From Echinicola pacifica DSM 19836 (GTDB lineage Bacteria > Bacteroidota > Bacteroidia > Cytophagales > Cyclobacteriaceae): a stretch of DNA of 64,000 nucleotides. Under the pieces are notes generated by a model. It ran no database searches and was not told the DNA's origin. It saw nothing but the letters and a program-made list of their open reading frames with translations. Below, one piece after another: positions 37,801 through 46,177 of the stretch (position 1 is its first letter; each line of letters begins with the position of its first letter). The stretch covers positions 406,559-470,558 of the forward strand of contig NZ_KB890754.1 of the NCBI RefSeq assembly GCF_000373245.1. Reading direction: 5' to 3'. A program made the position numbers and the translations under genes.

Positions 37801-38000
37801 TCAGTTACCAGCTAGGAAGGATGAACTTCATTGAGGGTGGAGAAATCTATATCGCGGGAGAAAACCTGCTCACCTTGAGCAATTATCTGGGACTTGACCC
37901 AGTGATGTCCTACTCTTATCAGCCTTATATGCAAGGGGTGGACATGGGAACTCTGCCGCTGCCGACGTCCATCAAGTTTGGTTTTAACCTACAATTTTAA
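34893..38000 (+). CDS. susC: SusC-family TonB-dependent outer-membrane transporter 2
   Basis: 1035 residues. N-terminus MKRKGFMNKQ, hydrophobic signal to ASAQQ; a second ATG at 34911 is possible. Carboxypeptidase-like domain ~32-105 (GKVISPYDDEPISQAYITV), plug ~130-245 (FNLRGIRSLSAKNRPLILIN, DEIRLLKGSEASRFG), barrel to SIKFGFNLQF. Sequence is clearly different from SusC1, suggesting a different ligand. Both ends overlap neighbours by one base (TAATG), so FAS1-susC2-susD2 is tightly coupled. Confidence 0.94.
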   Translation: MKRKGFMNKQLYKSMGLWAFAMLIGCAASAQQLLKGKVISPYDDEPISQAYITVAGSEATGQTNDQGEFELNIEELQGTFTVWAPEFEEQEVEILGRDYIQVILYPKRSAAYDLPQKGFSAAGFSADYLAVEQFKPNAIYVEDVLQGAFPGLNLITKSGMPGEGAYFNLRGIRSLSAKNRPLILINGIPYLPEDQNSPIIQGYSESVFNAISINDIDEIRLLKGSEASRFGSLGSNGVLLIQTSRPEDMETIIEFSGQYGMAFNNKELPVLGVDDYKSYLGDVGLTRYEDMGDMLSLFPFLRDDPDYYYNFLYNNQTDWQDLINQSAFVTSNHLRVKGGDAIAKYDLAVGASNQGGTMDNTNYTRYTTRLNAQIELSQKFQLVTSMSLTYGNSKVHEQILSDASNPLVAALYKAPILSSFKKDEYNNQLPAYDAVRQFGVSNPLAVVNDTKMESDNFDVFVNTGINYQANENAVLSATFGYYSGYKRQSTFIPGRSNQTIVPLEDGVALNTARAGTGKTSNLFYNTSADFTNLLPSQKLNGGIGFQGLITKNEFDGGFGRNTSSDFYKTLSYVEVDGRYFDGYYDSWNWMSVYAYANYQISSQVLSTLNISTDGASSTGVDAPRWGIYPGAELTWQLKNSSWLKDQRAIDLLDIHAGFGLTGNSQFGTGLSKQYYSSQAYKELAGIVTGNVANTSLGREKVMNFDLGANFSFLDRKLIGAINYYYSQTNDLIFPQQTSSAYGIDYRYINGGMITNQGIEASIQVALVQQKNWSWNIGGMITTNNNVLKELDSPSQAMIREMSGDWALISQEGQNPYSFYGYQSEGVIATQQQADALALVDYKGDPFAAGDIHFTDQNQDGIINEEDRTLIGDASPDYFGSFFTQLRFRKFSLSAQFTYSKGNQIYNALRRELESLKDFRNQSLAVDQRWQTDGQLTQVPKATYGDPMNNSRFSDRWIEDGSYLRLSSLSLSYQLGRMNFIEGGEIYIAGENLLTLSNYLGLDPVMSYSYQPYMQGVDMGTLPLPTSIKFGFNLQF

Positions 38001-39643
38001 TGAGAAAGGTGATGAAGAAATATACACGATTCTATGCTGCTGCGGTCCTGCTGGCCCTGTTGGGTTTGAGCAGCTGCGAAAGCTACTTTGAGGCAGACGA
38101 GAAGGAGATTTTATTGGATGAAAACTATATAGGCAATACCAATGAGCTGTATTCTGGCTATATGGGAATCGCCGCCAAAGTCCAGGAAGTCGCAGACAAG
38201 GGAATTCTCCTAGCGGAGTTAAGAGGCGATTTTCTGGAGCCTACGGCAAATGCGCCGCAGCAGCTTTGGGATATTTATAACTATTCCGCTGGCGCAGACA
38301 ATGAGCTTGCGGATCCTTCCGGGTATTATGGGGTGATTGGCAATGCCAATACCTATATCAAAAAGGCCTTTGACTTTAAGGAATCCAATCCCAATGCGGT
38401 AGAGAATGAGGTGTTTGAGCCGCTGATCAGTGGGGCGATAAGGTATAAAGTATGGGCTTACCTCATGCTGGCGAAGCTCTATGGGGAGGCCGTATATCTG
38501 GATGCACCTCTGCTGGGAGATGAGGACCTGAGCAAGTATCCCCGCTTGGGCTTTGATGAGCTGATCAGCCAACTCATCAGCCTCATGGAGGGCGGTGTGA
38601 AAGGCATCGATGGCAAAAAAGTCCTGATTTGGTCGGATTTGCTCTTTCCTGGCGTCAATACTTCCAGTCAGGACCTTACCTGGAATATGATCTGCCCCTC
38701 GCCAGAGCCTCTTCTGATGGAGCTGTACCTCTGGGCTGGCAGTTATGAAAAGGTGGTCAGCATAGGCATGCCTTATATTTATGACCAAGGGAGCAAAAGA
38801 TATAAGCTGAGCAATGAAGATTATAATTCGGAATGGGTCCAGTTTTTCTATAGAGATCCCATTACCAAGACTCGGGAACTCATCAATATAGTTCCCTTTG
38901 ACTATAGAAGAGGGCAGACGCACCGTCTAATCCACTATTTTTCCAATACTGAGCCTAACGACTATTTCCTGCGACCTACCGAAGTGGCCATGAGCCGATT
39001 TGAGGCGCAGGTGAGGCAGGATGGAGTGACCGTGGGGGACCGATACCGTGGGGAGGACTATACCTACTGGAATCAAAATGGAGAATGGGTGGTAAGGAAG
39101 TTTTCCCGTGCCCACGAACTGCCAGACAATGTGTACAAAAATGACGTACACATCGTGCTTTACCGTGCAGCAGATCTCCACTTATTTATCGCCGAAGCCT
39201 TAAATCAAATGGGACTGTTTGCCGAAGCAGAAGCCTTCCTCAATGATGGTGTCCAAAACTACCTCTCCAAGAATGAAGGTAATCTCCGCTATCCCTTGGA
39301 CAATGAAACGTATAACTCTGCCATAAACACCAACTGGGGTGTGCGCAGAAGGGTGGACCTGGGCCCTGTATATCCTGAAGGCCTGGACAGAAATGACCTG
39401 GATTCCCCAGAGAAAATAGAGGCTTACCGTAAGGGCCTGGATTTACTCCTGCTGGAAGAGACCTGTATGGAAAGTGCTGGCGAGGCCAGATCGCTTTTTG
39501 CGATGATACGGATGGCTAAAAGATGGGCTGACCCCTCTCTAGTGGCTGACCGGGTAAGTGCCAAGTACCCGGCAGGCAAAAGTGATGCAATAAGAAACCA
39601 TCTGATGCAACCACAACATTGGTTCCTCGATGATGGATTATGA
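38000..39643 (+). CDS. susD: SusD/RagB-family glycan-binding lipoprotein 2
   Basis: 547 residues, somewhat long. Lipobox LSSC (Cys 26 from the 38000 ATG; a second ATG at 38012 also fits). SusD signatures: YKVWAYLMLAKLYGEAVYL, HIVLYRAADLHLFIAEALNQ, LLLEETCMESAGEARSLFAM. Stop-start overlap TAATG with susC2. It is the last gene before a strong terminator. Confidence 0.92.
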   Translation: MRKVMKKYTRFYAAAVLLALLGLSSCESYFEADEKEILLDENYIGNTNELYSGYMGIAAKVQEVADKGILLAELRGDFLEPTANAPQQLWDIYNYSAGADNELADPSGYYGVIGNANTYIKKAFDFKESNPNAVENEVFEPLISGAIRYKVWAYLMLAKLYGEAVYLDAPLLGDEDLSKYPRLGFDELISQLISLMEGGVKGIDGKKVLIWSDLLFPGVNTSSQDLTWNMICPSPEPLLMELYLWAGSYEKVVSIGMPYIYDQGSKRYKLSNEDYNSEWVQFFYRDPITKTRELINIVPFDYRRGQTHRLIHYFSNTEPNDYFLRPTEVAMSRFEAQVRQDGVTVGDRYRGEDYTYWNQNGEWVVRKFSRAHELPDNVYKNDVHIVLYRAADLHLFIAEALNQMGLFAEAEAFLNDGVQNYLSKNEGNLRYPLDNETYNSAINTNWGVRRRVDLGPVYPEGLDRNDLDSPEKIEAYRKGLDLLLLEETCMESAGEARSLFAMIRMAKRWADPSLVADRVSAKYPAGKSDAIRNHLMQPQHWFLDDGL

Positions 39644-39678
39644 TACTAAACTAGGGGTTTGTTATAGCAGTACAGGAT

Positions 39679-39710
39679 CGGGGCGCTTAGCCCCGGTTTT
39701 GTCTTTTTTC
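39679..39710 (+). terminator. Intrinsic terminator of the FAS1-SusCD operon
   Basis: CGGGGC / GCCCCG stem with GCTTA loop, followed by GGTTTTGTCTTTTTT, 36 nt after the susD2 stop. Confidence 0.8.
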
Positions 39711-40309
39711 GCCCTTATTTTCCAAGGTAAATTCCCCGTTGCCAGTATCAACCCCCCGCGGGAATAGCGCAAATGAAAGTATCATTGTCAGCCTTGTCAG
39801 TCGCCGGAAATAGCTGCCTGTTAAACCCCGGTCCTTACCCAGACACTGGGCGACTCAGGCTATCGGCTGTCCTAAAAATATACCCTGATGGAACCCGCCC
39901 TTTACCAGTGCTCTGAAATGACCCTTCCATTACCAGACAGTCAAGGATAGTTATCCAATCCCTTTTTTCTAATTTGATTTTCCTTCGAAAAAAAGAAAAC
40001 TATCAACTTGATTTTCGAAAAATATATTAATTATTAACCTATCCCTTATCGGAAATTAGAAGCTGAAATACCTGATAAACTGAATAGTATTAATTTATTG
40101 TAAATCAAATGATTATGAGTCATTAGTTAATGTATTGAATGATAGGGTCGTATTAGGAAAAGTATTATAAAAGTGACGTTCTCCTACCTCCATTTGGGTA
40201 GGATGCAGCAGGACCAAGAATAGTACTGGGGGTTTATATTATGAAGGATTTAGAAAGGGCAGTTTCAAATAAAAACTTAGCATAATAATTATTTGTATCA
40301 AGCAGAATC
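39711..40309. other. Intergenic gap before the pectin enzyme cluster
   Basis: About 600 bp, becoming A/T-rich toward the right, likely holding the promoter of the cluster. A near -7 box (ATTATTTG) precedes the gene at 40310. I see no gene and no regulator-like gene. Confidence 0.45.
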
Positions 40310-42493
40310 ATGACCAAAAATATTAAAAATAAACTTTATACACATTCCTGTCTCATGCTGATATCGGCGGCGGTGCTTAGCTCTTGCGGCGAGTCTGCGG
40401 ATAAGCAGGAAGGGGCTCAGTCTCCCATCGATAGGGAGGCCGTGGTGAGCAGGCATAATGTACGGCTTCAGTCGGCGGATACCCTTGCATCCTTGTCGGT
40501 AGGAAATGGGGAATTTGCCTATACGGTGGACATTAGTGGGCTGCAATCCTTCCCTGAATTTTATGAAAAAGGCGTTTCTTTAGGTACCCAAAGCCAGTGG
40601 GGTTGGCATGCCTTCCCCAATGAGGGCAATTACCAATGGGACGAAATCCTTCGCTACGATACTTCCGCCATTGGGCAGGTGATATCCTTCCCCGTGCAGT
40701 GGAAAGAAGGCCGCAAAAAGGAAGTCACCGATTATTTCCGGACGAGCCCTCACCGCTTGCATCTGGGGATTATTGGGTTGGAAATAAAAAAGGAAGATGG
40801 AAGCATCGTAGAGGTCGAAGACCTTCAGGAAGTGGAACAAGAACTGGATCTATGGACCGGAAAGATCACCTCCAAGTACGAGATCGAAGGCATCCCCGTG
40901 GTGGTGGAGCTGTATGGGCATCAGCAGATGGATGGCATATCGGCCAAGGTATTTTCCCCCCTGCTTGCAAAGGGAAGGATAAAGGTGAATCTCCGATTCC
41001 CTTATGGCTCTGATTGTCATGTATGCCCGGGGTATGACTGGAATAGCCCTTCCAAGCATCAGTCAGACTTGGAGTCCATCGCTGAGAATAAGGTACGAAT
41101 CAATAGAAAATTGGACAGTACTCGCTATGTCACTGACTTTTCATGGAAGGGCAATGCGTCCATTCATAAGCAGGCCGAGCACCTGTTTACCTTAGCGCCT
41201 CAGGGCAATGAGGAAAGTATGGAATTCTCCGCTTTTTTCTCCAAAAAAGGCGAAACTGAACTTCCGGACTTCAGTTCCACCTCCGAAAATAGCATTGCCT
41301 ATTGGGATGAATTTTGGAAGTCGGGTGGGGCCATCGACTTTGGGGAATGTACTGATCCCCGTGCTCAGGAGCTGGAGAGAAGGGTGGTGCTTTCGCAATA
41401 CCTCACGAGGGTAAATTGCTCAGGATCTCTACCGCCTCAGGAGACTGGCCTTACGATGAATAGCTGGTATGGTAAGTTTCATATGGAGATGCACTGGTGG
41501 CATGCTGCTCATTATGGATTATGGGATAGGATAGGTCTCATGGAAAAGAGCCTTCCGTGGTATTTTGATAATCTTGCCAAGGCCAAAGCCACCGCCAAGC
41601 GGCAGGGCTTCGAGGGGGCCAGATGGCAAAAGATGACAGATCCCTATGGGGATGAAAGCCCCTCCAGTGTGGCTTCTTACCTTATTTGGCAACAGCCACA
41701 TATCCTTTATTTTATAGAGCAAATCTATCAGGCCAGGCCCGAAAAGGAGACTTTGGCTACCTATAAGGAACTAGTTTATGAAACCGCGGATTTTATGGCT
41801 TCCTTTGCTAAGAAGAGTGATAAGGATGGGAAATACCACCTGATCTCTCCGCTGATCCCTGCTCAGGAGCTCTTTCCTGCCAATGCTACCGATGACCCTC
41901 CATTCGAATTGGCTTATTGGCATTATGGGCTGACGGTGGCCCTGGACTGGCAGAAGCGGATGGGCGAATCTCCCAATCCCAAATGGCAGGATGTGCTGGA
42001 TAACCTGGCACCACTAGCCATCAAGGATGAGCTATACCTACCTAGCAGCAGCCATCCTAGAGCCTATGAGGATGACTTTTACCTCCATGATCATCCTGTG
42101 GTATTAGGCGCTTATGGAATGCTGCCCAAAACCGATAAGATCGACACGGTAATAATGAAAAATACCCTGGAGAAAATCCTTAAAATATGGAACTGGGAAT
42201 CCACCTGGGGCTGGGATTATCCGATGATGGCCATGAGTGCCGCCCGATTGGATATGCCAAACACCGCTCTGGATGCCCTGTTCATGGGAGAAGACAAAAA
42301 CACCTATTTGCCCAATGGGCACAATTATCAAGATAAAAGATTGAGAATCTACCTGCCTGGAAATGGTGGACTACTGACCACCGTAGCCATGATGGCCGCA
42401 GGTTGGGAGGGAGCACCAGATCGTAAAAATCCAGGATTCCCGGATGATGGTACCTGGAACCTGAAGTGGGAAGGACTTAAACCTATGCCATGA
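40310..42493 (+). CDS. Six-hairpin glycosidase lipoprotein (GH65/GH95-like clan), unassigned family
   Basis: 727 residues with lipobox LSSC (Cys 26). N-terminal beta-sandwich opens with RHNVRLQSADTLASLSVGNG and GLQSFPEFYEKGVSLGTQSQ. The second half looks like an (alpha/alpha)6 barrel: EMHWWHAAHYGLWDR, YGDESPSSVASYLIWQQPH, HPVVLGAYGMLP, AARLDMPNTALDALF and a C-terminal YLPGNGGLLTTVAMMAAGW. This plan occurs in GH65/GH95-type and related unclassified glycosidases. The catalytic acid cannot be fixed by eye. Its stop is overlapped by the GH105 start (ATGATG), which ties it to pectin breakdown. Confidence 0.7.
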   Translation: MTKNIKNKLYTHSCLMLISAAVLSSCGESADKQEGAQSPIDREAVVSRHNVRLQSADTLASLSVGNGEFAYTVDISGLQSFPEFYEKGVSLGTQSQWGWHAFPNEGNYQWDEILRYDTSAIGQVISFPVQWKEGRKKEVTDYFRTSPHRLHLGIIGLEIKKEDGSIVEVEDLQEVEQELDLWTGKITSKYEIEGIPVVVELYGHQQMDGISAKVFSPLLAKGRIKVNLRFPYGSDCHVCPGYDWNSPSKHQSDLESIAENKVRINRKLDSTRYVTDFSWKGNASIHKQAEHLFTLAPQGNEESMEFSAFFSKKGETELPDFSSTSENSIAYWDEFWKSGGAIDFGECTDPRAQELERRVVLSQYLTRVNCSGSLPPQETGLTMNSWYGKFHMEMHWWHAAHYGLWDRIGLMEKSLPWYFDNLAKAKATAKRQGFEGARWQKMTDPYGDESPSSVASYLIWQQPHILYFIEQIYQARPEKETLATYKELVYETADFMASFAKKSDKDGKYHLISPLIPAQELFPANATDDPPFELAYWHYGLTVALDWQKRMGESPNPKWQDVLDNLAPLAIKDELYLPSSSHPRAYEDDFYLHDHPVVLGAYGMLPKTDKIDTVIMKNTLEKILKIWNWESTWGWDYPMMAMSAARLDMPNTALDALFMGEDKNTYLPNGHNYQDKRLRIYLPGNGGLLTTVAMMAAGWEGAPDRKNPGFPDDGTWNLKWEGLKPMP

Positions 42494-43692
42494 TGAAGTA
42501 TCGTTATTTTCTGTGCCTCTTCGGCTTAATGCTATTATCGATTTTGACCAAAGGTCAATCCCGACCTTCCTCAACAGGAAAATGGTCCGAAGCCATGGCC
42601 CAGTCGGTCATGAAGCGTAATCCATCGGCCTGGATGATTGATTTTATGGACCGACCTGTCTGGAGTTATCCTCAGGGATTGGTCTTACTTTCCTTTGAGA
42701 AGCTGTATTTGGTTTCGGGAAAAAAAGAATATTATGACTATATCAAATCCTATGCGGACGAGCTGATCGATGAGCAGGGCACGATCCTTACTTATAAGTA
42801 TGAGACGTATAATATAGATATGATCAACTCGGGGAAATTACTCTTCCACTTATATGCGGAAACAAAGGACCCGAGGTATCTGACCGCCTTGAATACCCTC
42901 AGGAAGCAACTGAAGTTTCAGCCCAAAACCTCGGAGGGCGGTTTCTGGCATAAGCTGAGATATACCCACCAGATGTGGCTGGATGGAGCCTATATGGGTA
43001 CGCCATTTTTGCTGCAATACGCCGAGGTATTTGGGGATAACACCGCCAGGGAGCAGGGAATCCACCAGCTGGTACTGATGGAGAAGTACCTGAGAGATCC
43101 GCATACAGGCTTACTCTATCACGGCTGGGATGAGAGTAAATTTCAGCAATGGGCAGACCCGAAGACTGGTAGATCGCCCAATGTCTGGGGCCGAGCCATG
43201 GGCTGGTACGCCATGGCGCTGGTGGATGCGCTGGATTATATTCCTGAGGACCATTATGGGCAGGTACAGCTTCGAGGAATTCTGGAGCGTCTGGCTCAGG
43301 CCATTATCAGGTATCAGGATCCTAAGTCAAAACTCTGGTATCAGGTGATAGACAGGCCCGGGGAACAGGGAAATTACCTGGAAGCCTCCGCTAGCTGCAT
43401 GTTTGTCTATGCACTCGCCAAAGGAGTAAATAAGGGGTACCTAAAGCCCTCCGCACTGACTGCCGCTCAAGAGGGCTATCAAGGAATCATCGATCAACTG
43501 ATACGAGAAGAAGCGGGAGAGATTCACCTGGATCAGGTCTGTGCAGTGGCGGGGCTAGGCGGCGACCCTTATCGCGATGGTACCTATGAATACTATATCA
43601 ATGAAAAAATAAAAACGAATGATCCCAAAGGGATAGGACCCTTTATTTTGGCTAGTTTAGAAATGGAAAAAGCCGGTATGAGCGGGGATTAA
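42490..43692 (+). CDS. GH105 unsaturated rhamnogalacturonyl/galacturonyl hydrolase
   Basis: 400 residues. Signal peptide MMKYRYFLCLFGLMLLSILTKGQ. The (alpha/alpha)6 barrel holds the family hallmarks: RPVWSYPQGLVLL, YNIDMINSGK, YTHQMWLDGAYMGTPF with the catalytic Asp (~165), and NVWGRAMGWYAMALVD. It hydrates the 4,5-unsaturated uronic acid left by pectate or rhamnogalacturonan lyases, releasing the reduced sugar in the periplasm. The start overlaps the preceding stop; the next gene (GH28) follows at 58 bp. Confidence 0.92.
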   Translation: MMKYRYFLCLFGLMLLSILTKGQSRPSSTGKWSEAMAQSVMKRNPSAWMIDFMDRPVWSYPQGLVLLSFEKLYLVSGKKEYYDYIKSYADELIDEQGTILTYKYETYNIDMINSGKLLFHLYAETKDPRYLTALNTLRKQLKFQPKTSEGGFWHKLRYTHQMWLDGAYMGTPFLLQYAEVFGDNTAREQGIHQLVLMEKYLRDPHTGLLYHGWDESKFQQWADPKTGRSPNVWGRAMGWYAMALVDALDYIPEDHYGQVQLRGILERLAQAIIRYQDPKSKLWYQVIDRPGEQGNYLEASASCMFVYALAKGVNKGYLKPSALTAAQEGYQGIIDQLIREEAGEIHLDQVCAVAGLGGDPYRDGTYEYYINEKIKTNDPKGIGPFILASLEMEKAGMSGD

Positions 43693-43750
43693 TGCGAGGT
43701 TCGTTTCGTAGGAAAGTATATTATTAGTCTATTTAAAAATTGAGATTTAT

Positions 43751-45169
43751 ATGAAAAATTGCAGAGTCATTTATCTGTTTTTAGTCTGTGCCGCGCTGAT
43801 GGTCTCCTGTAGCCAGTCCAAGCAGTCCGCAGAAGAGAGTGTTGACCCTTGGTCAAAATTGGATTCCATTCGTGCCTTGATTCAAGCTCCGGAATTTGCA
43901 GATCGAGAATTTAGTATCCTCGATTTTGGAGCGAAGGAAGGCGGGGAATTCCTGAATACCGATGCGATCGCCAGTGCCATATCCGCCTGCAACGAAGCTG
44001 GAGGCGGCAAAGTAATCGTTCCTCCGGGGGTATTTTTGACAGGCGCCGTCCATCTCAAGAGCAATGTAAATCTGCATATCTCCGAGGGAGCGGTCCTGCA
44101 GTTTAGTCGCAATCCAAAGGATTATTTGCCTCTGGTACGAAGCCGATGGGAGGGGATGGAACTGATGAATTATTCGCCTTTTATCTATGCTTATCAGCAG
44201 GAGAACATCGCTATAACCGGCACAGGAACCTTGGATGGCAATGCAGATATGGAAAATTGGTGGCCATGGTGTGGTGCGAAGCATTATGGTTGGGAAGAAG
44301 GCATGGGAAGGCAAACGGAGGCGCGCAATCTGCTACACGAGATGGTACACGAGCAGCTGCCCCTGGAAGAGCGGGTATTTGGAGAGGGGCATTTTCTAAG
44401 ACCGCAATTTGTACAGCCCTTCGAATGCAGCAATGTATTGATTCAGGATGTCAAACTGATCAACTCACCCATGTGGAACCTACACCCGGTACTTTGTGAT
44501 AATGTGACCGTGGAGCGGGTGAAAATCATTACCCTGGGCCCCAATAACGATGGCTGTGATCCGGAAGCCTGTAAGAATGTACTGATCAAGGATTGCTATT
44601 TTGATACTGGAGATGACTGTATTGCGATCAAATCTGGAAGAAATGAAGATGGTAGAGGACCGGGGATTCCCTCGGAAAATATTATCATCGAAGGCTGCGA
44701 GATGAAGGAAGGCCATGGTGGTGTGGTGATAGGAAGTGAGATTTCGGGCGGAGCCCGGAATATCTATGCTTATAATCTCACGATGGACAGCCCAAACCTG
44801 GATCGGGTACTCAGGATCAAAACCAGCTCTAAACGTGGAGGAACGGTGGAAAATGTATTTATGAAAGATGTGGTGGTGGGCACTTATAAGGAAGCTGCAG
44901 TTCGGTTTAATATGTTTTATGAGGAAGAAGGGGATCATATTCCCAGCATCCAAAATGTCATCGTCGAAAACCTATATGTAAAAGATGGCGGCAAATACGC
45001 CGTCATGGCCAATGCCTATGAAAGCTCTCCTGTCAAAAATTTCCAAATGATCAATTGCCGGATTGATGGGGTGGACGAGGTCTTTAATATAAACCATATG
45101 GAAGGGGTTCATTTCGAAAATTTCGTGGTGAATGGAGAAGAGATCAGCTGGCCGCCGGCCCAAAAATAA
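43751..45169 (+). CDS. GH28 polygalacturonase-type lipoprotein
   Basis: 472 residues with lipobox VSC (Cys 20). Right-handed beta-helix with all four GH28 blocks: NNDGCDP (~264), GDDCIAIKSG (~287), GHGGVVIGSE (~320) and RIKTS (~355); the three Asp of the first two blocks and the His and Lys are kept. NTDAIASAISACNEAGGGKV opens the helix. It hydrolyses alpha-1,4 galacturonosyl bonds, or a rhamnogalacturonan variant, at the cell surface or in the periplasm. Last gene of the three-gene cluster, before a strong bidirectional terminator. Confidence 0.92.
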   Translation: MKNCRVIYLFLVCAALMVSCSQSKQSAEESVDPWSKLDSIRALIQAPEFADREFSILDFGAKEGGEFLNTDAIASAISACNEAGGGKVIVPPGVFLTGAVHLKSNVNLHISEGAVLQFSRNPKDYLPLVRSRWEGMELMNYSPFIYAYQQENIAITGTGTLDGNADMENWWPWCGAKHYGWEEGMGRQTEARNLLHEMVHEQLPLEERVFGEGHFLRPQFVQPFECSNVLIQDVKLINSPMWNLHPVLCDNVTVERVKIITLGPNNDGCDPEACKNVLIKDCYFDTGDDCIAIKSGRNEDGRGPGIPSENIIIEGCEMKEGHGGVVIGSEISGGARNIYAYNLTMDSPNLDRVLRIKTSSKRGGTVENVFMKDVVVGTYKEAAVRFNMFYEEEGDHIPSIQNVIVENLYVKDGGKYAVMANAYESSPVKNFQMINCRIDGVDEVFNINHMEGVHFENFVVNGEEISWPPAQK

Positions 45170-45213
45170 CTAGGTGTCATTTTCCTGAATCATCATCAAC
45201 GATGGCCCTAATC

Positions 45214-45246
45214 AAAAAAGGCATGCTTTTAAAGCATGCCTTTTTT
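45214..45246. terminator. Bidirectional intrinsic terminator
   Basis: Perfect 16-bp arms (AAAAAAGGCATGCTTT and its complement) around one central T; A run on one side, T run on the other. Serves the GH28 gene and the convergent membrane gene. Confidence 0.9.
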
Positions 45247-45266
45247 GGGTTTATAGTACTTCCTTA

Positions 45267-45644
45267 TTATAATATTATCAGTAAAAAAAGGTGAACGAAT
45301 ATCGCTAAAAGGTAAAACAGTCCATTGATACTTATAAAAAGTTCCTCAAACCATTTGCCGAATTGGCTCTTGGTGTTGCGGAGGGAACTGTCATTGCTCA
45401 GAAATTGGATCTGCTCATCATAGAGTTGCTGTAGGGTGATTTCTTTTACCCTAAAGTAAGTTTCCATCATCCAGCATACCAAAAGTGATATCACAGATAG
45501 ATGCAATAATGAATGGTCAAGGGTAACGGCAGTGGCCATTAAAAAAACTCCCGTTAACACTATAGCAATTCCCCTGGAGACAATCACGGCCATGCCGTTA
45601 TGGTCTATTTTCTTCAGTAAATCATTCACATTAGCAAAAGTCAT
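45267..45644 (-). CDS. Hypothetical two- to three-helix membrane protein
   Basis: 125 residues from the ATG at 45644 (MTFANVNDLLKK). A TTG at 45695 would extend it by 17 residues but sits inside a perfect palindrome, so it is rejected. Helices ~18-35 (AVIVSRGIAIVLTGVFLM), ~45-60 and a C-terminal hydrophobic helix (GLFYLLAIFVHLFLLIIL). No motif recognised. It interrupts the pectin genes on the opposite strand. Confidence 0.55.
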   Translation of the reverse strand: MTFANVNDLLKKIDHNGMAVIVSRGIAIVLTGVFLMATAVTLDHSLLHLSVISLLVCWMMETYFRVKEITLQQLYDEQIQFLSNDSSLRNTKSQFGKWFEELFISINGLFYLLAIFVHLFLLIIL

Positions 45645-45694
45645 GTTTTGATGGGTTATTTGATACTGTAAAAATACCACCTCCAAGCTTCCCA

Positions 45695-45720
45695 AAAAAT
45701 ACCGTAATTACGGTATTTTT
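45695..45720. repeat. Perfect 26-bp palindrome
   Basis: Arms AAAAATACCGTAA / TTACGGTATTTTT with no spacer. It lies 51 bp upstream of the minus-strand membrane gene and ~460 bp before the pectate lyase gene. It could be a terminator hairpin or an operator for a dimeric regulator. Confidence 0.7.
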
Positions 45721-46177
45721 CATTATGGCCATTCCTTGATTTTGAAAGACTTACGAGTCGTGTACCAAAAGGTCCTAGAAAGAGAAAAGGTGTTTTGGAC
45801 CACTTAAAAAAACTAAGAACAAAGTGGAGGGAGCTTCTTCCTGCTTAATGCAATTCCCGGAAATTATGAAAAGACTTTGGACGCTTAGCCAAAGGTAAAA
45901 GGGAATTTACCTCAGGCAAAAATTCATCCTCAGCCTAGCTCCTGAGGTAGGTACTAGTGTAAATCTAAGATTTTACTTAGGGAAGAAAATGCTGATTGGT
46001 CAGGATAGACCATAACAGTTATTTAGTATAATTTTTCCAATTTTATAATGGGCAAAGAATGAGCTGAGTCATAAGGCAAATAGCATGTCTCTCAGTTTTC
46101 ATTTCAGCCCACCCTAAGTAGATCCTGCAAGCCCCTGGTGTTAGTGTAAATCAATTTTATCCAATAACCTGACTAAC
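45721..46177. other. Leader/regulatory gap before the pectate lyase
   Basis: About 457 bp, presumed to hold the lyase promoter. An 11-bp direct repeat TAGTGTAAATC occurs at 45955-45965 and 46142-46152, the second copy 26 nt before the start codon. No gene or clear -7 box. Confidence 0.45.
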
